Of a DNA stretch of 64,000 bases, positions 24,063 through 36,800 are shown in pieces. Each line of letters begins with the position of its first letter. Position 1 is the stretch's first letter. A program made the translations under genes and the position numbers. A model generated the notes under the pieces. That model had not been told where the DNA came from and ran no database searches. It was given only the letters and a program-made list of their open reading frames with translations. The stretch comes from Albula goreensis (Eukaryota; Chordata; Actinopteri; Albuliformes; Albulidae), in NCBI GenBank assembly GCA_022829145.1, contig CM040742.1, positions 4,339,658-4,403,657 of the forward strand, in the 5' to 3' direction.

Positions 24063-24138
24063 TGTGTGTGTGTGTGTGCGTGTGTGTTTGTGTGCCTTTG
24101 CAGGAAGTGTCAGTGTGTGTGTGTGTGTGTGTGTGTGT
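24063..24138. repeat. (TG)n interrupted microsatellite
   Basis: Two TG blocks are separated by TTTGTGTGCCTTTGCAGGAAGTGTCAG; the same CTTTGCAG follows the second block. This suggests a small tandem duplication of block plus spacer. Confidence 0.85.
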
Positions 24139-24199
24139 CTTTGCAGTTATCATCAGTGTGTGCTCTGAAATACTGTCTTCATCTGTGTTTGTGGGCGTT

Positions 24200-26010
24200 G
24201 TATTTAAGGGGTCACATCAAATTTTTGCTTATGGTGTCTTTGCATAATGGACAGCAGTAACCTCCAGACTGAGATGTCTATATTGAGAATATTATTTGAC
24301 AAAAATAACCGACCCCAGAACTTATGGAATTACATCTACTTTAAGGTCAGATTAATGCACTGTGTCAAGCAGATAGTATCAGTTACGAGGCAAAGAATAT
24401 GATTTAATTAATCATGAAATCTCTCAGCCTCACCATATCCATGTTGTACGAATCAATCAATTCATGAGAATTATCAGGGCAAAACAGACATTTTCCATGC
24501 TAAGATGACTTCAGTCGCTCGCAAAAATAAAGCATTCGCACAGAGCTGTCTAACAAATGCGCCCGGATGGCCTTATTTTCGTGAAATGTGCCTGGGGCCC
24601 GATGAAACCCACTCTTCCCAGAAGCAAGATGCAGTCATGTGATGGTGCGGAACTCGGGTTTTAAGCAGTGCTCTGAGAGGCTGTATGATGCGCAGGATTA
24701 GAAAAACTCGCGTGAATTTAAGTCAGAGGATTTCCCTGGTAAGGGGGCATTTTGGGACAACATGCCGACTGCAGTGCATATTGTAACCCTCCAGCACAGA
24801 GCCATGGGTTAACCCTTTGTTTGGAACCATCCGTACCATCTTGACAAAACACAGGTTTGCTACCTTGTGTATTCTAACTGCTTCTAGATCTCTCAACAAG
24901 GATTCTACTATTACATCATACTTTTATGAATTTGTTTTATTTATTATATATTTATTACCATATGAATATATTTACATATAATATCATAATTCAATTTATT
25001 AAGTGTAAAATGCATGAGATATTACATGTAAATGGCTTATCAAATATATGTCGTGCTTCGGGGGAAGTGAATGTGTAAGGCCTACTGGTCACATAACCAT
25101 GACTCTTGGTCATCATAACCCTTTCTAATACAGATGTATATTTATACAACTGCAAAACAAGTTCTATAAAGATTCATGTTACGATGTGTCGGTGCTTCCA
25201 TTCTTTATTGATTCTGGACTCAATAGAAGCACGAAGTGTTTGGGTAAGATCAATCAGTCTTCATATAGCCTCCTCTAGTCAAGGTTTTCTGACGAGTGTC
25301 TTTGTAGAGTACCAGGGGGGAAGATCTATTCTTTGTTAAACTGAGACATTCATATGTAGTGCGGCTGTTAAATAATAAGACTGATGCTGAAGAAAAACAC
25401 GTCTACTTCAAGCGATGCGTAACAGCGAACTGAAGACGTGAGCGGATTGAAGCTTTCAGGGGTTGGGAATGCTTCCCCTTGGTCAGTGTATACCACGTGG
25501 TTCACGCATGCGTGCTGCGGTTCGATTTACATAAGCCCAGTCTCGTTGTTTAATAGCCACACCTCATATCTGAATATAATGAGAAAACACAAAGATGGAA
25601 AGCTAGAAAAATAAATATTAATATCATACTTGTTGGAGTACAAATCCTGTATGGGAGCTGTGACCTCATTTTTTTTGGTTTTCTCCGTTTGTAACGGCGC
25701 AACGTCGCGAAGCTGTGACTCACGGCGTGTTAGCCGCATTCCAGCCTCCCGGCACTTTTTCGATGTATTCTCACAGGGAACATGAGCGACAGCGCTCTGA
25801 GCGCTAACGTGAGCATTTGAGGATGACGGATACTCTCCAGTACGCTCATATGCGTGCGAGACATTTTAATGAAGAACGTTATCGGAGGCCGTCACTGTCG
25901 CTGTCACACGTCAGCTGCTCTGGATGGATGAATTTTAATCCGATGTCGTACCTCGGATTTCTTTGTTCCTGTCTGACTGCATGGCGCGTCCGCATATTGC
26001 TATGCCATGC
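24200..26010. other. Intergenic DNA, no gene recognised
   Basis: Unique sequence; very AT-rich at 24900-25050. No exon, RNA gene or transposon recognised. Confidence 0.55.
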
Positions 26011-26013
26011 AAT

Positions 26014-26210
26014 GACACAATGTAAGAGAAAAACTCCTCAGCAGGGGCTGTGAAATTTGGATTGTCTGTACTGTGCATCCACAAACACAGACAGCAAACA
26101 AAACAGGCGGAAAAATGTAAAATACAATAAGACAATGTAGGAGAAAGAAACTCAAAAGCGGGGTAATTTGGCTTGTTAGAACCACGAGTACATAGATACA
26201 GATAACAGAC
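26014..26210. repeat. Diverged tandem duplication, about 117-bp period
   Basis: GACACAATGTAAGAGAAAAACTC (from 26014) aligns with GACAATGTAGGAGAAAGAAACTC (from 26131). Alignable sequence follows each (GGGG..AATTTGG.TTGT, then ACAGA..ACAG.CA). This is an old local duplication with no known function. Confidence 0.5.
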
Positions 26211-27222
26211 AGATAATTAATGTTCTTTCTCTGATAAGACAGAATTAAAAATACAAACCTCAGCTGTGGCTTTTCGGAGCAAAATTTTTTTTTTTATTTT
26301 TCATCCACTGCAAGGAGGACTTCCTACCAAACGTACTTATCTATCACACAAACCCAGATGGCACTGAAGTTCAAGTTTAGATAAGTAAGGTGCTGAGATC
26401 CCTTTTTTTTTCTTAAAGACAACTTAGCACGAGGCCCATGGTGAAAGATGATTTTTTTCTCATCCATTTTCTCTCCTTCACCCCTAAAGCCAGATTAGCA
26501 CTTTCATTGTAGCATTCCCTCAACACTTTCAGGTGGTTTTAAAGGCACTTTTTCTAACCCGTACCTTTATCTGTCTCACAGAGCGCTGAGTGTTTTATCC
26601 CAGGCCACCTATCGCTGCTATCCATCCAAAATTCACCCAGGAGGAGCCATTTGTTCCCTCTCCAATTTTCTGCGACAGCATCCCTTCCAGACTCCTTGTG
26701 CGTTGTTGAGTATAAGAACACCTGAAGTGTAAAGATCACTCCTTTTTTGGCTGAAATTCAACATATTGTCATCTTACAAGATATGTGGCAACACTGGTAA
26801 CTATTTAAAATGTAAAATGTATCAAGCATAAGGGCAGGCATTAAAACACATGGGCGGTTATGACATATTATAATATGCTAAAATGGCTATAGTGTGCGGA
26901 ATCAGTTTGAATAGTACTGCTTTGATGACAAGTTGCGTCTCTTACATGGTGAATCTTGCCGCTGTCCCCATCTTTTACTGCAGTGTGAGTTAGCCCAGAC
27001 TGGAATGCTCTGGTTTCCATGAACAGATGGCATTTGAAAGGTCACTGATCTTCAAGGTGAGTCACCCCCCCAGCCATAAGCTGGATCCTCGGTCCCCGAA
27101 CGTGACCCGGGACACGCCATGTGACCGGGCAGGCCTCAGTAAAACTGCCAAAAACACGCTGCCCTCGGCACCAAGAGGCTACCCATGTGTACGTTAGCTA
27201 CCCGCTCAACCTGCCCCCCTTG

Positions 27223-27270
27223 CATATCAATTTTTAATGACAGATGTTGAAGTAGAATCCAACTCAAATG
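27223..27270 (+). repeat. Dispersed direct repeat, copy 1
   Basis: CATATCAATTTTTAATGACAGATGTTGAAGTAGAATCCAACTC aligns with 28084-28136, which has an 8-bp insertion (ATGAGAAT) before CCAACTC. The pair lies 861 bp apart in the same orientation and brackets the minus-strand SINE at 27690-27870. Confidence 0.6.
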
Positions 27271-27689
27271 TTTCGCAATCTTTTTAGTTGAGTTTTAAAT
27301 ATCTATGATTTAGATACAGCAATTGGCATTTTTAATCGCAACAAAAAGTGGTGCATTATCTGAAAGTGCATGGGTGCAAATAATTTTCGCCCATGGCTAT
27401 ATACCCACTGACATTAATACAAGGTGCCGCCAAGGTAGGTGGCCTACAGTCCTTTAAGTTTCCCGGTATTAAACCTTATTAAAAGATTAATTTAACTGCC
27501 TTGACATGTTCCGGACTGGGGAACCACTTTATTAGCGCGGAGAAGCACTGCAGGAAGATCTCCAGCTCCGGTAATGAGACCAATGTGTTGCTAATAGATA
27601 CTTAACAGATAGAGTTTTACACTTTTTTTTCCCATGCAGTCTCATCGTATTAAAACATAATTTGCACCTTTGCTTTCAATGCACTTCAG

Positions 27690-27870
27690 TTCCCTTGCCT
27701 TCCGCAACGTTCAGGTTCCCTTCGTTAAGGGGAAAGAGGACACATGGCCCTGCCGAAGGACTTTGTGACGTGTCCCACTGTCTGGCATCGAACCCTAGCG
27801 CTATGAGTGCCTTCTGGGTGCCAAACAGGTGTCTATGATCCACCAGAGCTGGCTGCCCATGACGATCGAT
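27690..27870 (-). mobile_element. Degenerate tRNA-derived SINE
   Basis: On the minus strand, TGGCACCCAGAAGGCACTCATAGCGCTAGGGTTCGATGCC matches the 'GACTGGGACCCAGAAGGT..GGTTCGATCCC' part of fish tRNA SINE heads. Downstream, CCCCTTAACGAAGGGAACCTGAACGTTGC resembles 'CCCTTGAGCAAGGTACCTGAATTGC'. No target-site duplication was found. Confidence 0.5.
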
Positions 27871-28083
27871 AGCTCCGAAGCAATGACAAGCACAGCTCAG
27901 CTGTAGGACGGCAGCGTGACAAGAAGCGGCAAATAACATGGTAGAAGGACAGAGACCAAAACCAACAAGGGACATGGTACCAATGGGATGGGCCTACAGA
28001 AAATTCAAAATTGGTGACGGCATATCGGCTAGTTTATAATATTTGGAAAGACACCAGACACCAGGGTGATAAGATGGGTCAAT

Positions 28084-28136
28084 CATATCAATTTTCAGTG
28101 TAGGATGTTGAAGTAGAATATGAGAATCCAACTCAG
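28084..28136 (+). repeat. Dispersed direct repeat, copy 2
   Basis: Partner of 27223-27270. The shared core is GATGTTGAAGTAGAAT, with the same flanking CATATCAATTTT and CCAACTC. Confidence 0.6.
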
Positions 28137-28139
28137 CTC

Positions 28140-29185
28140 AGAAGAATGTTAAGTTTAATTTAACGACCTTCAATCCACCAGATTTTTAGTGTTTATCAAT
28201 CGTTTAGCTTTAGACTTTTGTATGTGTTTCTATAGACAACATCTCGAGTACCTCTGCTAGTGTACTGCCAAGATGCATACCGCATGTCCACATTATTGTT
28301 TATTTTCTAAGCAAGCACCTTTATTTTGAGGATCTAAATAGGTTCTTACAAATCTATTGATTCATACTAATCCTAATTTGTTTCCATTGCTACTATGAAT
28401 GCGATGATGCCTTTCAAATCTGAGACTAACTAGTAGCCACACACATACCAGGACAGCAGCACGTATACACACAAAGACGCACAAATACATGCTCAAAAAC
28501 TCACATGTACCTACACACACACACACGCACACAGGCATGGATACTGTTTTGTGACGACCCTCTGTGTGGTCTTACTGTGTGACATCTCTCTTTGATTGCT
28601 TGGTCCAGACAGTAATTGATCCCACACCGACAAGCACAGTGACCCCCAAACACAAAGCTCTTGCAGTCAGCTAATGGAGCAGCGGCCAGAGACAAACAAA
28701 CAAACAGCTCGCTGACACCATTTTCTGCCTCCTCTCAGGAGATTTGAGTAAGGATTTAATCTACCCTCTGTGGTTCTGGCTCCTTCACCTTTGAACACAG
28801 AAAAGTATAACCATTTTTTTCCGCAACTAAATTGCATCTTACATATTTGTTTTAATATATCTCACCTCCATTACACACCCCGCTAATGTGGACATTTCAT
28901 TTTTTTTTGTTACTACAAAGGTAATCAGAGGTCCGAAGATATAAATCCCGGGTATTGGAGATATGTTGTTGATTATTTCCACTATTTAGCATTTAAGAGG
29001 TTAAAATCTCCTGTCATCCTGTATGATTGCTGCTCTAGCACTCCTGGCTTGGTTTAATTTGTCCTCTTTAAAGACAATTTGTGCATAGCTAAGAAAAACT
29101 ATTCATTGCAGCACCCATATATTTATAGAGGGAAATTGTGTTCCAATGATATTAAGGACGATGTATGTGGCTACGTATCCAGCTT
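28140..29185. other. Intergenic DNA, no gene recognised
   Basis: AT-rich unique sequence with an imperfect (AC)n patch at about 28500-28535. Confidence 0.55.
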
Positions 29186-29189
29186 TATT

Positions 29190-29257
29190 ACATACATTAA
29201 TCTGTAAGATGCTGTGGATGAAAGTGGCCAATAAATGGATGACTGGAAATGTAAATC
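29190..29257 (+). mobile_element. SINE tail fragment
   Basis: CTGTAAGATGCTGTGGATGAAAGTGGCCAATAAATG matches the 'CTGTAAGTCGCTTTGGATAAAAGCGTCTGCTAAATG' end module with mutations. The head is missing or unrecognisable. Confidence 0.5.
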
Positions 29258-29399
29258 ATAAATATGAAGTAATGTTTCATTCATATCACCGCAAATATGA
29301 TTGTGCTCTTTAATCTGTATTTCTGTGTGGGCATGGATGGTTTCGGTGTGTGTCGTAGAAAATGTTTTCTTCTGTGTATGCGCAGATATTTGTGAAAGA

Positions 29400-29918
29400 G
29401 TGTGTGTCTGCTTGTCTGTGTATGTGCATGTTTGTAATTATGTGTGTGTGTGAGAAACACTAGCAACTTATATGAATGGATAGGCGTGTGCATCTGTGTG
29501 TGTTAGTGAGTGGTATGCATTTGTGTGTATGTTCTTACATGTATGTCTTTGTTTGCATAAGCATGTGTTTCTTGTGTGTGTATATAGGTGTGTGAGCATA
29601 AGTGTGTGTCTCTTGTGTGTATAGGTGTGTGTCTGCATAAGCGTGCCTCTCTTGTGTGTATATAGGTGTGTGTGTGTACATGTGTTATGTGTGTGTGTGT
29701 ATGTTCTTACATGTATATCTTTGTTTGCATAAGTGTGTGTCTCTTGTGTGTGTGTATAGGTGTGTGTGTGTGTGTGTCCGCATAAGTGTGTGTCTCTTGT
29801 GTGTGTGTATAGGTGTGCGTGCATAAGTGTGTGTCTCGTGTGTGTGTATAGGTGTGTGTGTGTGTGTGTGCATAGGCGTGTGTCTCTTGTGTGTGTGTGT
29901 ATAGGTGTGTGTGCATAG
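29400..29918. repeat. GT-rich minisatellite with about 40-50 bp units
   Basis: A GT-rich block in which CATAAG(T/C)GTGTGTCTCTTGTGTGTGTATAGGTGTGTGTG-like units recur about eight times with variable GT lengths. A larger duplication is visible: the 33 bp at 29529-29561 (ATGTTCTTACATGTATGTCT...) recur at 29701-29733 with one mismatch, an offset of 172 bp. The His/Thr-rich minus-strand frames are translations of this repeat. Confidence 0.9.
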
Positions 29919-30290
29919 CACAGCAGGGTGGTTAGCAGGCAGTGCCCTTAGCTCTGCTCACAGCGTAGCGCAGCTTCCACTCCATTACCTCTGACCAACC
30001 CACAGACAAATTACTCCAATTTATTAAACCAATTACATGGAAGAAATACTCCACCTCCTCCTCCCCAACCCCTCCCCCCCCTCCACACTCCACTCCCCCT
30101 CAGCCACCCCACCCACCCAATCCATGATTTACAGCTCACCTCCAACACCTTCCAGTCTCTCCTTCTCTCGCACACACAGAAACAAACCCGACATACAGAT
30201 CCACACACTCGTATTCACACTCAAACATTCACACTCTTTCCGTTGATCACTTTCTTTCCCTCATGATTACAGAGTGTTACCGCAATCGCC

Positions 30291-30404
30291 GGCAGGTTTC
30301 AACGGGGTAATGTAAATTAAATAAACAACTCCGCGTCTGTGGACTGATAAAAGGCAGATTAATGTCAGCCGATAAAACAGCATGTGTTAGAGATAGTAAC
30401 TCTC
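30291..30404. other. Paralogous non-coding element, copy A
   Basis: About 89 bp (30291-30379) align without gaps to 33768-33856 with about 18 mismatches by eye (about 80% identity), many of them transitions. Similarity resumes after a small gap with TGTGTT..GATAGTAACTC. Conserved sub-motifs are CAGGTTTCAA, GGGTAATG, ATTAAATAAACA (forkhead-like), CTGATAA and GATAAAA (GATA-like) and CAGATTAATG (homeodomain-like). No open frame is shared. It could be a duplicated enhancer or an old repeat. Confidence 0.7.
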
Positions 30405-30560
30405 CACCCCCCCCACTTTTAATCTATGGCACTGCCAGGTCTCCTTCACCGTGCCGAGCGTCCTGTTTTGTTATGTAGACACCGGAAAGGAGGCATGTAG
30501 CTGTCCATCGCCAAGATTTTACCAGCACAAATGTTCAGTATGCGTGTTTTAATCGAAATT

Positions 30561-30582
30561 ACACACACACACACACACACAC
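30561..30582. repeat. (AC)n microsatellite
   Basis: Eleven AC units. Confidence 0.9.
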
Positions 30583-30589
30583 GTGCACT

Positions 30590-33400
30590 CTGGTTTCTCC
30601 ATGTGGACCAGAGTTGATTATTGATTTACCTGATTACATCTTCAGCGTTTAGAATGCTCTCATGCAGCTATTCAGAGCTCGGTGACCCTGATTCAGCCTG
30701 CGTTGGTCGAACAGAAACAAGAACAGCACAACCTGCAGAGATAAGAAAACGCCCAACAGGGTTCAAATCTTGAAGCAGTATTATGAATATGGCTTATACA
30801 CGTCAAATGCAGATGCAAAAAAAGGTGGGCAGGGAAAGTAAAAAAAAAAAAAAACATACATGAGGTTAGCTAGCTAGCTCGCTGTAAGAATAAAACATAA
30901 ATATCTAACATCTTATATCTTATTATAACTGATGGAGATAGGGAGTTGTAAACCAAAGCTAATCATACTTTCTCATAATAATAATGACATAACTTGGTCT
31001 CACCCATCATAATTCACATGTAATTTTAATTCACTCAGTGACTGTGGCTCCCCTAAAACTTCTCCTCCCTTACACTTCTTTGCTTGGTTAAACTCTTACC
31101 CATGTATCCTCAGTGAAAACATTTTCAGGGAATGGTAGGTTTGGAAGGGTTTATTATTGGAATGGGTTAGAGATAAGGATATGGTGTACTGGTTTTGGGC
31201 TTGGAGTCCTGAGGGGGAAAGGAGTGGAGCGGTTCTCTGGAGAAGACGACACCCACCCCCACCCAACCCCCCAAAGGAAGAAAACAAGGTTAGGAAAAGG
31301 TGGTGATGGGAGAGGGGGAGGGAGTGGGATGCCGGAGATGCAGAGCATGATGGGAGATGAGGTACGTGCGCTTTCATACTTGTAAGGAAACCGGAACTGG
31401 TTGAAGGGGTTGTCTGAAAATGATTCTCCCGAACTTCGTTTTAACAAACTCCATTTAAATGCATTCAATACACACATGAATCTTGTTGCAATAGTAATGT
31501 AGCCACTTACAGCATCGATAAAGCCTAAGAATATACAGTTTAATGGTCCTCTACTGCAGATTCCATCCCAGCCTCATTAGAGGCTTCCACACCACCAACT
31601 TTTGTCTGCTTCCCCACTGCAGGAAACAGGAAATGGTTTTACTCCCCGAGGTAGTTCCAAACCAAATTTTTAGCTCTGTCTCCAGGGAAGGTACTGTTCC
31701 AAAATCTTGGCCAATGAGCAAGCAAGTGGGTGAGTGTCATGGTAAGTGCAGAAAGCAAAAAAAAATATTTAAATTTGGAAAATGTGGACCGGTTGGTGAA
31801 AAGTATCGTGCAGAGTTGCAAACGCATGTAAAACACAGATAGTATATGTTGTAACACTGTTTTTGATGTAGTCTCCTGGCTGCTCGGTCGCACACTCACC
31901 TAACAAGATTAAACGTTGTCAAACAAAAATTCACAAACATTTTTTTGGGGACTTTGTTTGATTTATTTTAGAGAGCTGACGGGCTATACTGGTTCACCCG
32001 GTTAGAGACAGAGAGGGTGTCATGAAGCTGACATAAAAAAGCCAGTACATAAAAAAGGGTTTATTTTGATGGTAAGGTTGATACTATAGAGATAGCCCTC
32101 ATACTTGAGTTCATTTCATGTAACGATTATTTAGAACTTTATACAGGCTACAAACATTGTTTTATAAATGGTTTCCCAAACCCAAACAACATTATGTATC
32201 GTTGCATGTTTGCCTTCAAACTTTCACACACCAGTGCACATGTTAAGGTCATGTAAATACAGCCATAGAAAGTAGCTAGCTAGACAGTAAATATTAGAGC
32301 TTAGAGAATAAACTGTAAGGAGCATTCAGTATCAGTAACATACTTCTCATGTACCCATACCACACCGGAATTAATGAATGAATCGTTCTAAACTTAATTA
32401 CAGCAAGGACCCAAAGTGCATGAGGGCCACCTAAATGTGCCTTATGGGGAATATAGATATTGACAGCCTGCTATGCTGTAGATACATTTTTAATTTCTCC
32501 CCACACATTGAGATTCATGAGTTTACTTATTCTCTTTAACAGCTAGCTAACTTTTCTTTTTGTGTGCAGTGAAGCGATATGCACTTCACTTCATGGTTCC
32601 TGCAGTGCATTCAGAAAGCGTTCTGGAACTGTTTGGTTCACCTTTGAAAAACTCAGAACTCTGTAGCTCTTTTAAAAAGCTCCGGAACTGTTGGTGCAAG
32701 TATCAGTGTTGGATAACATTATTTTTGCATTCCTTAGGAATAAATGGATTAGCTGGTCTCATAGTTTCTCACATGTTCCTATAACAGTACTGCTAAAAGG
32801 TTAATTGATCTTTTGAAGGTTGGTTCTAATAGCTTAGATGTACATAGTCAGGCTAGAATATGGCAGAGATACCAGATATGAGATACCAGACCTTGACCCT
32901 TACTCTAATCCCATTTCCGTACAGAAATGTACCTAAAATCAACACTTTTGAATGCAATAATTGGCAGGAGCCAAACAATACCTGCTTGTGATTAAAAAAT
33001 GGGCTGTTTACCCAGGCCATTTGATTACGCTACCCTGTAAATGTCATCTTAAAAAAAACGCACCCAATTTTTTTCATTTAAATAATAGATTACAGTAACT
33101 TAAGCAGCCGAGGCTCTGGTTGTTATTTCCAGCCTGTCGTGGCCATAAAAAGCTTCTTAGTCGCCGAACCGTGATTGGAGAAAAGCTTTGGCTTGAGTAG
33201 AGAGCTCTTTCCTGTGGCAGAAACAGGCAAAGTGGGCAGAGAGGAGTTAAGAGGGGAATACAGGTCCTTTGGCGGAGATTAAGGCAGTGTCTGATTTAAG
33301 GGCTTTTAGACCTCTGTACCCCTGTGGATCAGCCATAATGAACACACTCCATCCTACTCCTCACTGGGCTCCCTCTTCACATAGGCGGGATTTACAACCG
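30590..33400. other. Intergenic DNA, no gene recognised
   Basis: Unique sequence. The 31100-31380 patch has overlapping frames on both strands, explained by G-rich and C-rich simple sequence. A good acceptor-like CTGCTTCCCCACTGCAG ends at 31621, but the sequence after it shows no protein I know. The GC-balanced stretch at 33110-33400 looks non-repetitive. Confidence 0.5.
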
Positions 33401-33732
33401 CATTGTGTGTGTGTGTGAGTGTGTGTGCCTGTTTGAGCGTATGGGTGTGCACGTGTGTGTTTGGGGGGGGGTGTGGGCGAGCATGTATGTGCACGTGTAC
33501 ATGCATATAAATGGTTTATGTTTCTGTACGTGTGTGTGTTTTACCATACACATTTGTGTGTGTATGTGTATGTGCTTTGCTGAGTGTGTGTGTGTGGATG
33601 TGTGCATACATGCGTATACATTGAGTGTATATGTGTATACATGTGCAAGTGTATGTGCAGTTTTGTGATTTGTGTGTATATTTGTGTTGTATTTAGGTGT
33701 GCGCATGTGTGTGTGTGTGTGTGTGTGTGTGT
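33401..33732. repeat. GT-rich degenerate microsatellite tract
   Basis: Irregular GT/GTAT/CATGTGT sequence ends in a pure (GT)n of about 13 units (33706-33732). Cys/Val and His/Thr frames on both strands are translations of it. It directly precedes non-coding element copy B, as the 29.4-29.9 kb GT tract precedes copy A. Confidence 0.9.
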
Positions 33733-33767
33733 ATCTTTCTCTCACTGCCATAGATTACTCTTTAGCC

Positions 33768-33884
33768 TGCAGGTTTCAAGAGGGTAATGAATATTAAATA
33801 AACAGCCTCACACCTCTGTACTGATAAGAGCCAGATTAATGTTAACTGATAAAACAACAACAACCTGTGTTCTGATAGTAACTC
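33768..33884. other. Paralogous non-coding element, copy B
   Basis: Partner of 30291-30404, same orientation, 3477 bp downstream. It has an extra ACAACAA-type insertion after the shared GATAAAACA. The sequences just upstream (CTTTCTCTCACTGCCATAGATTACTCTTTAGCC here) also resemble copy A's upstream bases, so the duplicated unit probably includes 30-40 bp more. Confidence 0.7.
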
Positions 33885-33889
33885 ACGCT

Positions 33890-36800
33890 CTCTCTCCCTC
33901 TCATTCTCTCTCTCTTATTTAAGGGAAAATAAACACAATGTTGATTGACTTACATCATACTGAAAGACATGTGTTTGGCTACTTATCCTTATGGATACTA
34001 CATGTAATTTTAGTAAGTAAAAATGCCAAAAATATCAGAGTTTGATTGAAGTGACACATTATCAAAATTAATGTGGAGTTTGGTGTTTATATAAGTATTT
34101 ATAATGGCACAGAGCAAACAGAAAGCTTACTTAACTGTTATGAACAATGTTGTTATGACATTAAATAGAAACAGCCGTCATGGTTCACCATGGCTAGGTA
34201 GCCAATAGCATGACATCTCTTTGCTTACCTTTTAATAAAGAGGGATTGGTCACCATCGAAGAAAATTACATAATTTATTTTTTTCTGCGCTTTTTGATGT
34301 TTCCATTCATTCAGTGCATAAATGAGTGCATCGTATGGATATTGCATCTACAGGGGTAATTTTTCCTGATAATGATTTGAGGGTTCATATTGATTCGTTT
34401 TCACATTTGATTGCTCTTTTCATAAGTTTAAGGATCCTACCTCACTGAAAAATGTCAGTAAGATGATTATTGGATCTGAAGTTTGTTGCACAAAATATTG
34501 AAAATATAGAGTCATTATTAATAACAATTAATATTTGATATGGACTAGCAAACATTAATTGCTTTTTGTATAGCACATTTATGATGGGACTTTTTCTTTC
34601 TGACATTTCAAATTTATATAAGATATATGCATGCTTTATATTTCTTTATTACTTATTACCTCATGTCTTTCATTTTTTTTCTCTTTCATGGATCTCTGAC
34701 CATATTTAACAGAAAGGATTATAGCTAATCCTCTAACCTGTACATTTACAAGAAGTGGAAAAGTATAGGAACCAAAGACTTGAACAGAATAACTCGTTCA
34801 AGGACAATTGTTCAATTAATTCCTTATCTGCTTTCCCACAGATCTTAAAGGGAAACTTGCTGACTCAAGTACAATTGCACTGTTGAATCTTGTCCACTGC
34901 ATTGTGAGATGTAGAGGGAGTGAAGGATAAAATGTGATAAAACCACTTTCTGAAACTCCTTATACTAAGCATTTCATTTCGTATCACCCTTTGAGAATGT
35001 ATCCATACATTGTGCGGGACATGCATAATATGGTTTCTCAATAGACTTTCAGCACATCTTGAACATTTCAACATACGCCTGGAAAGAACAGCATCCCATA
35101 ACCTGTGGGCAATATTCACATTGCAATACCCTCACAGCTAAAGTAAAAGAAATGTTATGTTTATATAATTTATTTCTGTTCTCTATTCAAGTGTATGAAG
35201 TCTCTGGATCTGCTGGCTTGGTCTTCACATTAAAGGGATTTGGTAAAAATCCGATGTCGTCTCTCTAAAGCAGAGACACTGCCGTGGAGAGTTGTGGGAT
35301 AAGTACTGCTTTTCACTGTCACTCAACACTTAATTGGTCAGATAAAGAAGTTGATTATGTAGGTAATTCACCTCATCCGGCTTCTTTGGCACTGCACTGG
35401 TTGGTGATTTTAGCGGAAAAATCCGCTCACACAAAGGGTCCTCAGAGTGGCGATAGGGATTCTGTGCAGTAGGAGGCTTTAGAGAGAGTTAAAGCAGAGA
35501 CGTTAAACCAAGGCGCTAACTCAGTGTGCTCATAAAATAGAAAAAAAAAAACACTGCATCACTGAGTCACCCTTAACTTAATCATCTTAACACAGAGCTA
35601 CATCGTAAGCTAATGTGTGGTGAGTGTTCTAATGCATTACTGCCATGAGAGATCACCCAGGTGGCTACTAAGCATTTGTGATGGTCGAGGGCAGTAATGC
35701 CAACCTCTTGCCATAAAGCTCCTCAAGGTGGAAATTGAAAAGCCTTATAATCGTTAGCATTATTGGGCTCTGGTGTTACACTGTGAACTGAGTGAGTTTA
35801 AACACAGCCTCCATTGAACGTTAACGCCATACCGGTTCACCTTTCTCCCATTCATGCAAAAGGCAAAGCTGCGTATTGGACGATACTACCCAGGGAGGCG
35901 GTTAAAGGCCTCCGAGGAACACCGGTTTCTCCAGATTTAAACCTCTCATGACTGCCCTAAGTGCAAGAAAAACACAACAACATAATTATACATTAATTCT
36001 ATTTTTGAGGGCATATAAATATAGTAACACTTCATGCTAAGATGACCTCATACCACTTCAGCACACTGAACAACATATTGCTCTAGAAGTAACAACTATA
36101 TGGCAATGTAAGCATGGAGCGTTTTTGAGTTTGTGTGATTATATGAACTGACATGTCTGTCCGCATTAGCCGTTTCACTACCCTCCTTCCTGACCCTCAC
36201 ACTTTAGTTATCGTACCTCCATGCTAAACCAAGCTGAAAATATAGCACAAACAAATCCTAAATGACTGTAACTCTTTTTTTCAGCAATAAACAAATTTAA
36301 TATTTCAGTGACATTCTTTCTCTAACAGGAGCTGTTGATCATTATTGAGAATAGGCAAACAAAAAATTTATAGTGAACATGTTGTTTGTTCGAAGCTGCC
36401 AGTGAGAAAACATAACCACATTACGGTTAATAAATCTCTATCATATACCTTTAGCCAGTTCTGCTGAAGCTCTCCACGACATCGTTTTCTCCTGGCTTTG
36501 TAAAAAAAAAAGATTGCGAATATGGAAAACACAACATCCTCTTTCAAGATCACAAAGCTGTTTCAATTTTCCACATATATACACATAAATATGAATAAAA
36601 CAAACAAGGAAAATTCTTGCAAAAATAATTGGAATTGAGTTGTGAAATCTATGTACATTTTTGCATCAGAGGTGCATGCAATCTCCTTTGAGTTGACAGA
36701 GTTTCTATATTTCTCATCATGTAACTACAAAAGGAGCTTGTGGGTCCCCGTAGAGATAAACAGCGGCTTTAACTAGTAGGGCGAGCTCACGCTGCGCTGG

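Noticed and set aside
29468-29921. His/Thr-rich minus-strand frames up to 118 codons
   Set aside because: Translations of the GT-rich minisatellite; the same holds for frames at 20568-20867, 23854-24153, 33392-33787 and 4952-5137.
31605-31690. Exon after the good acceptor CTGCTTCCCCACTGCAG
   Set aside because: Several weak donors compete and no frame gives a recognisable peptide; less convincing than 11686-11777.
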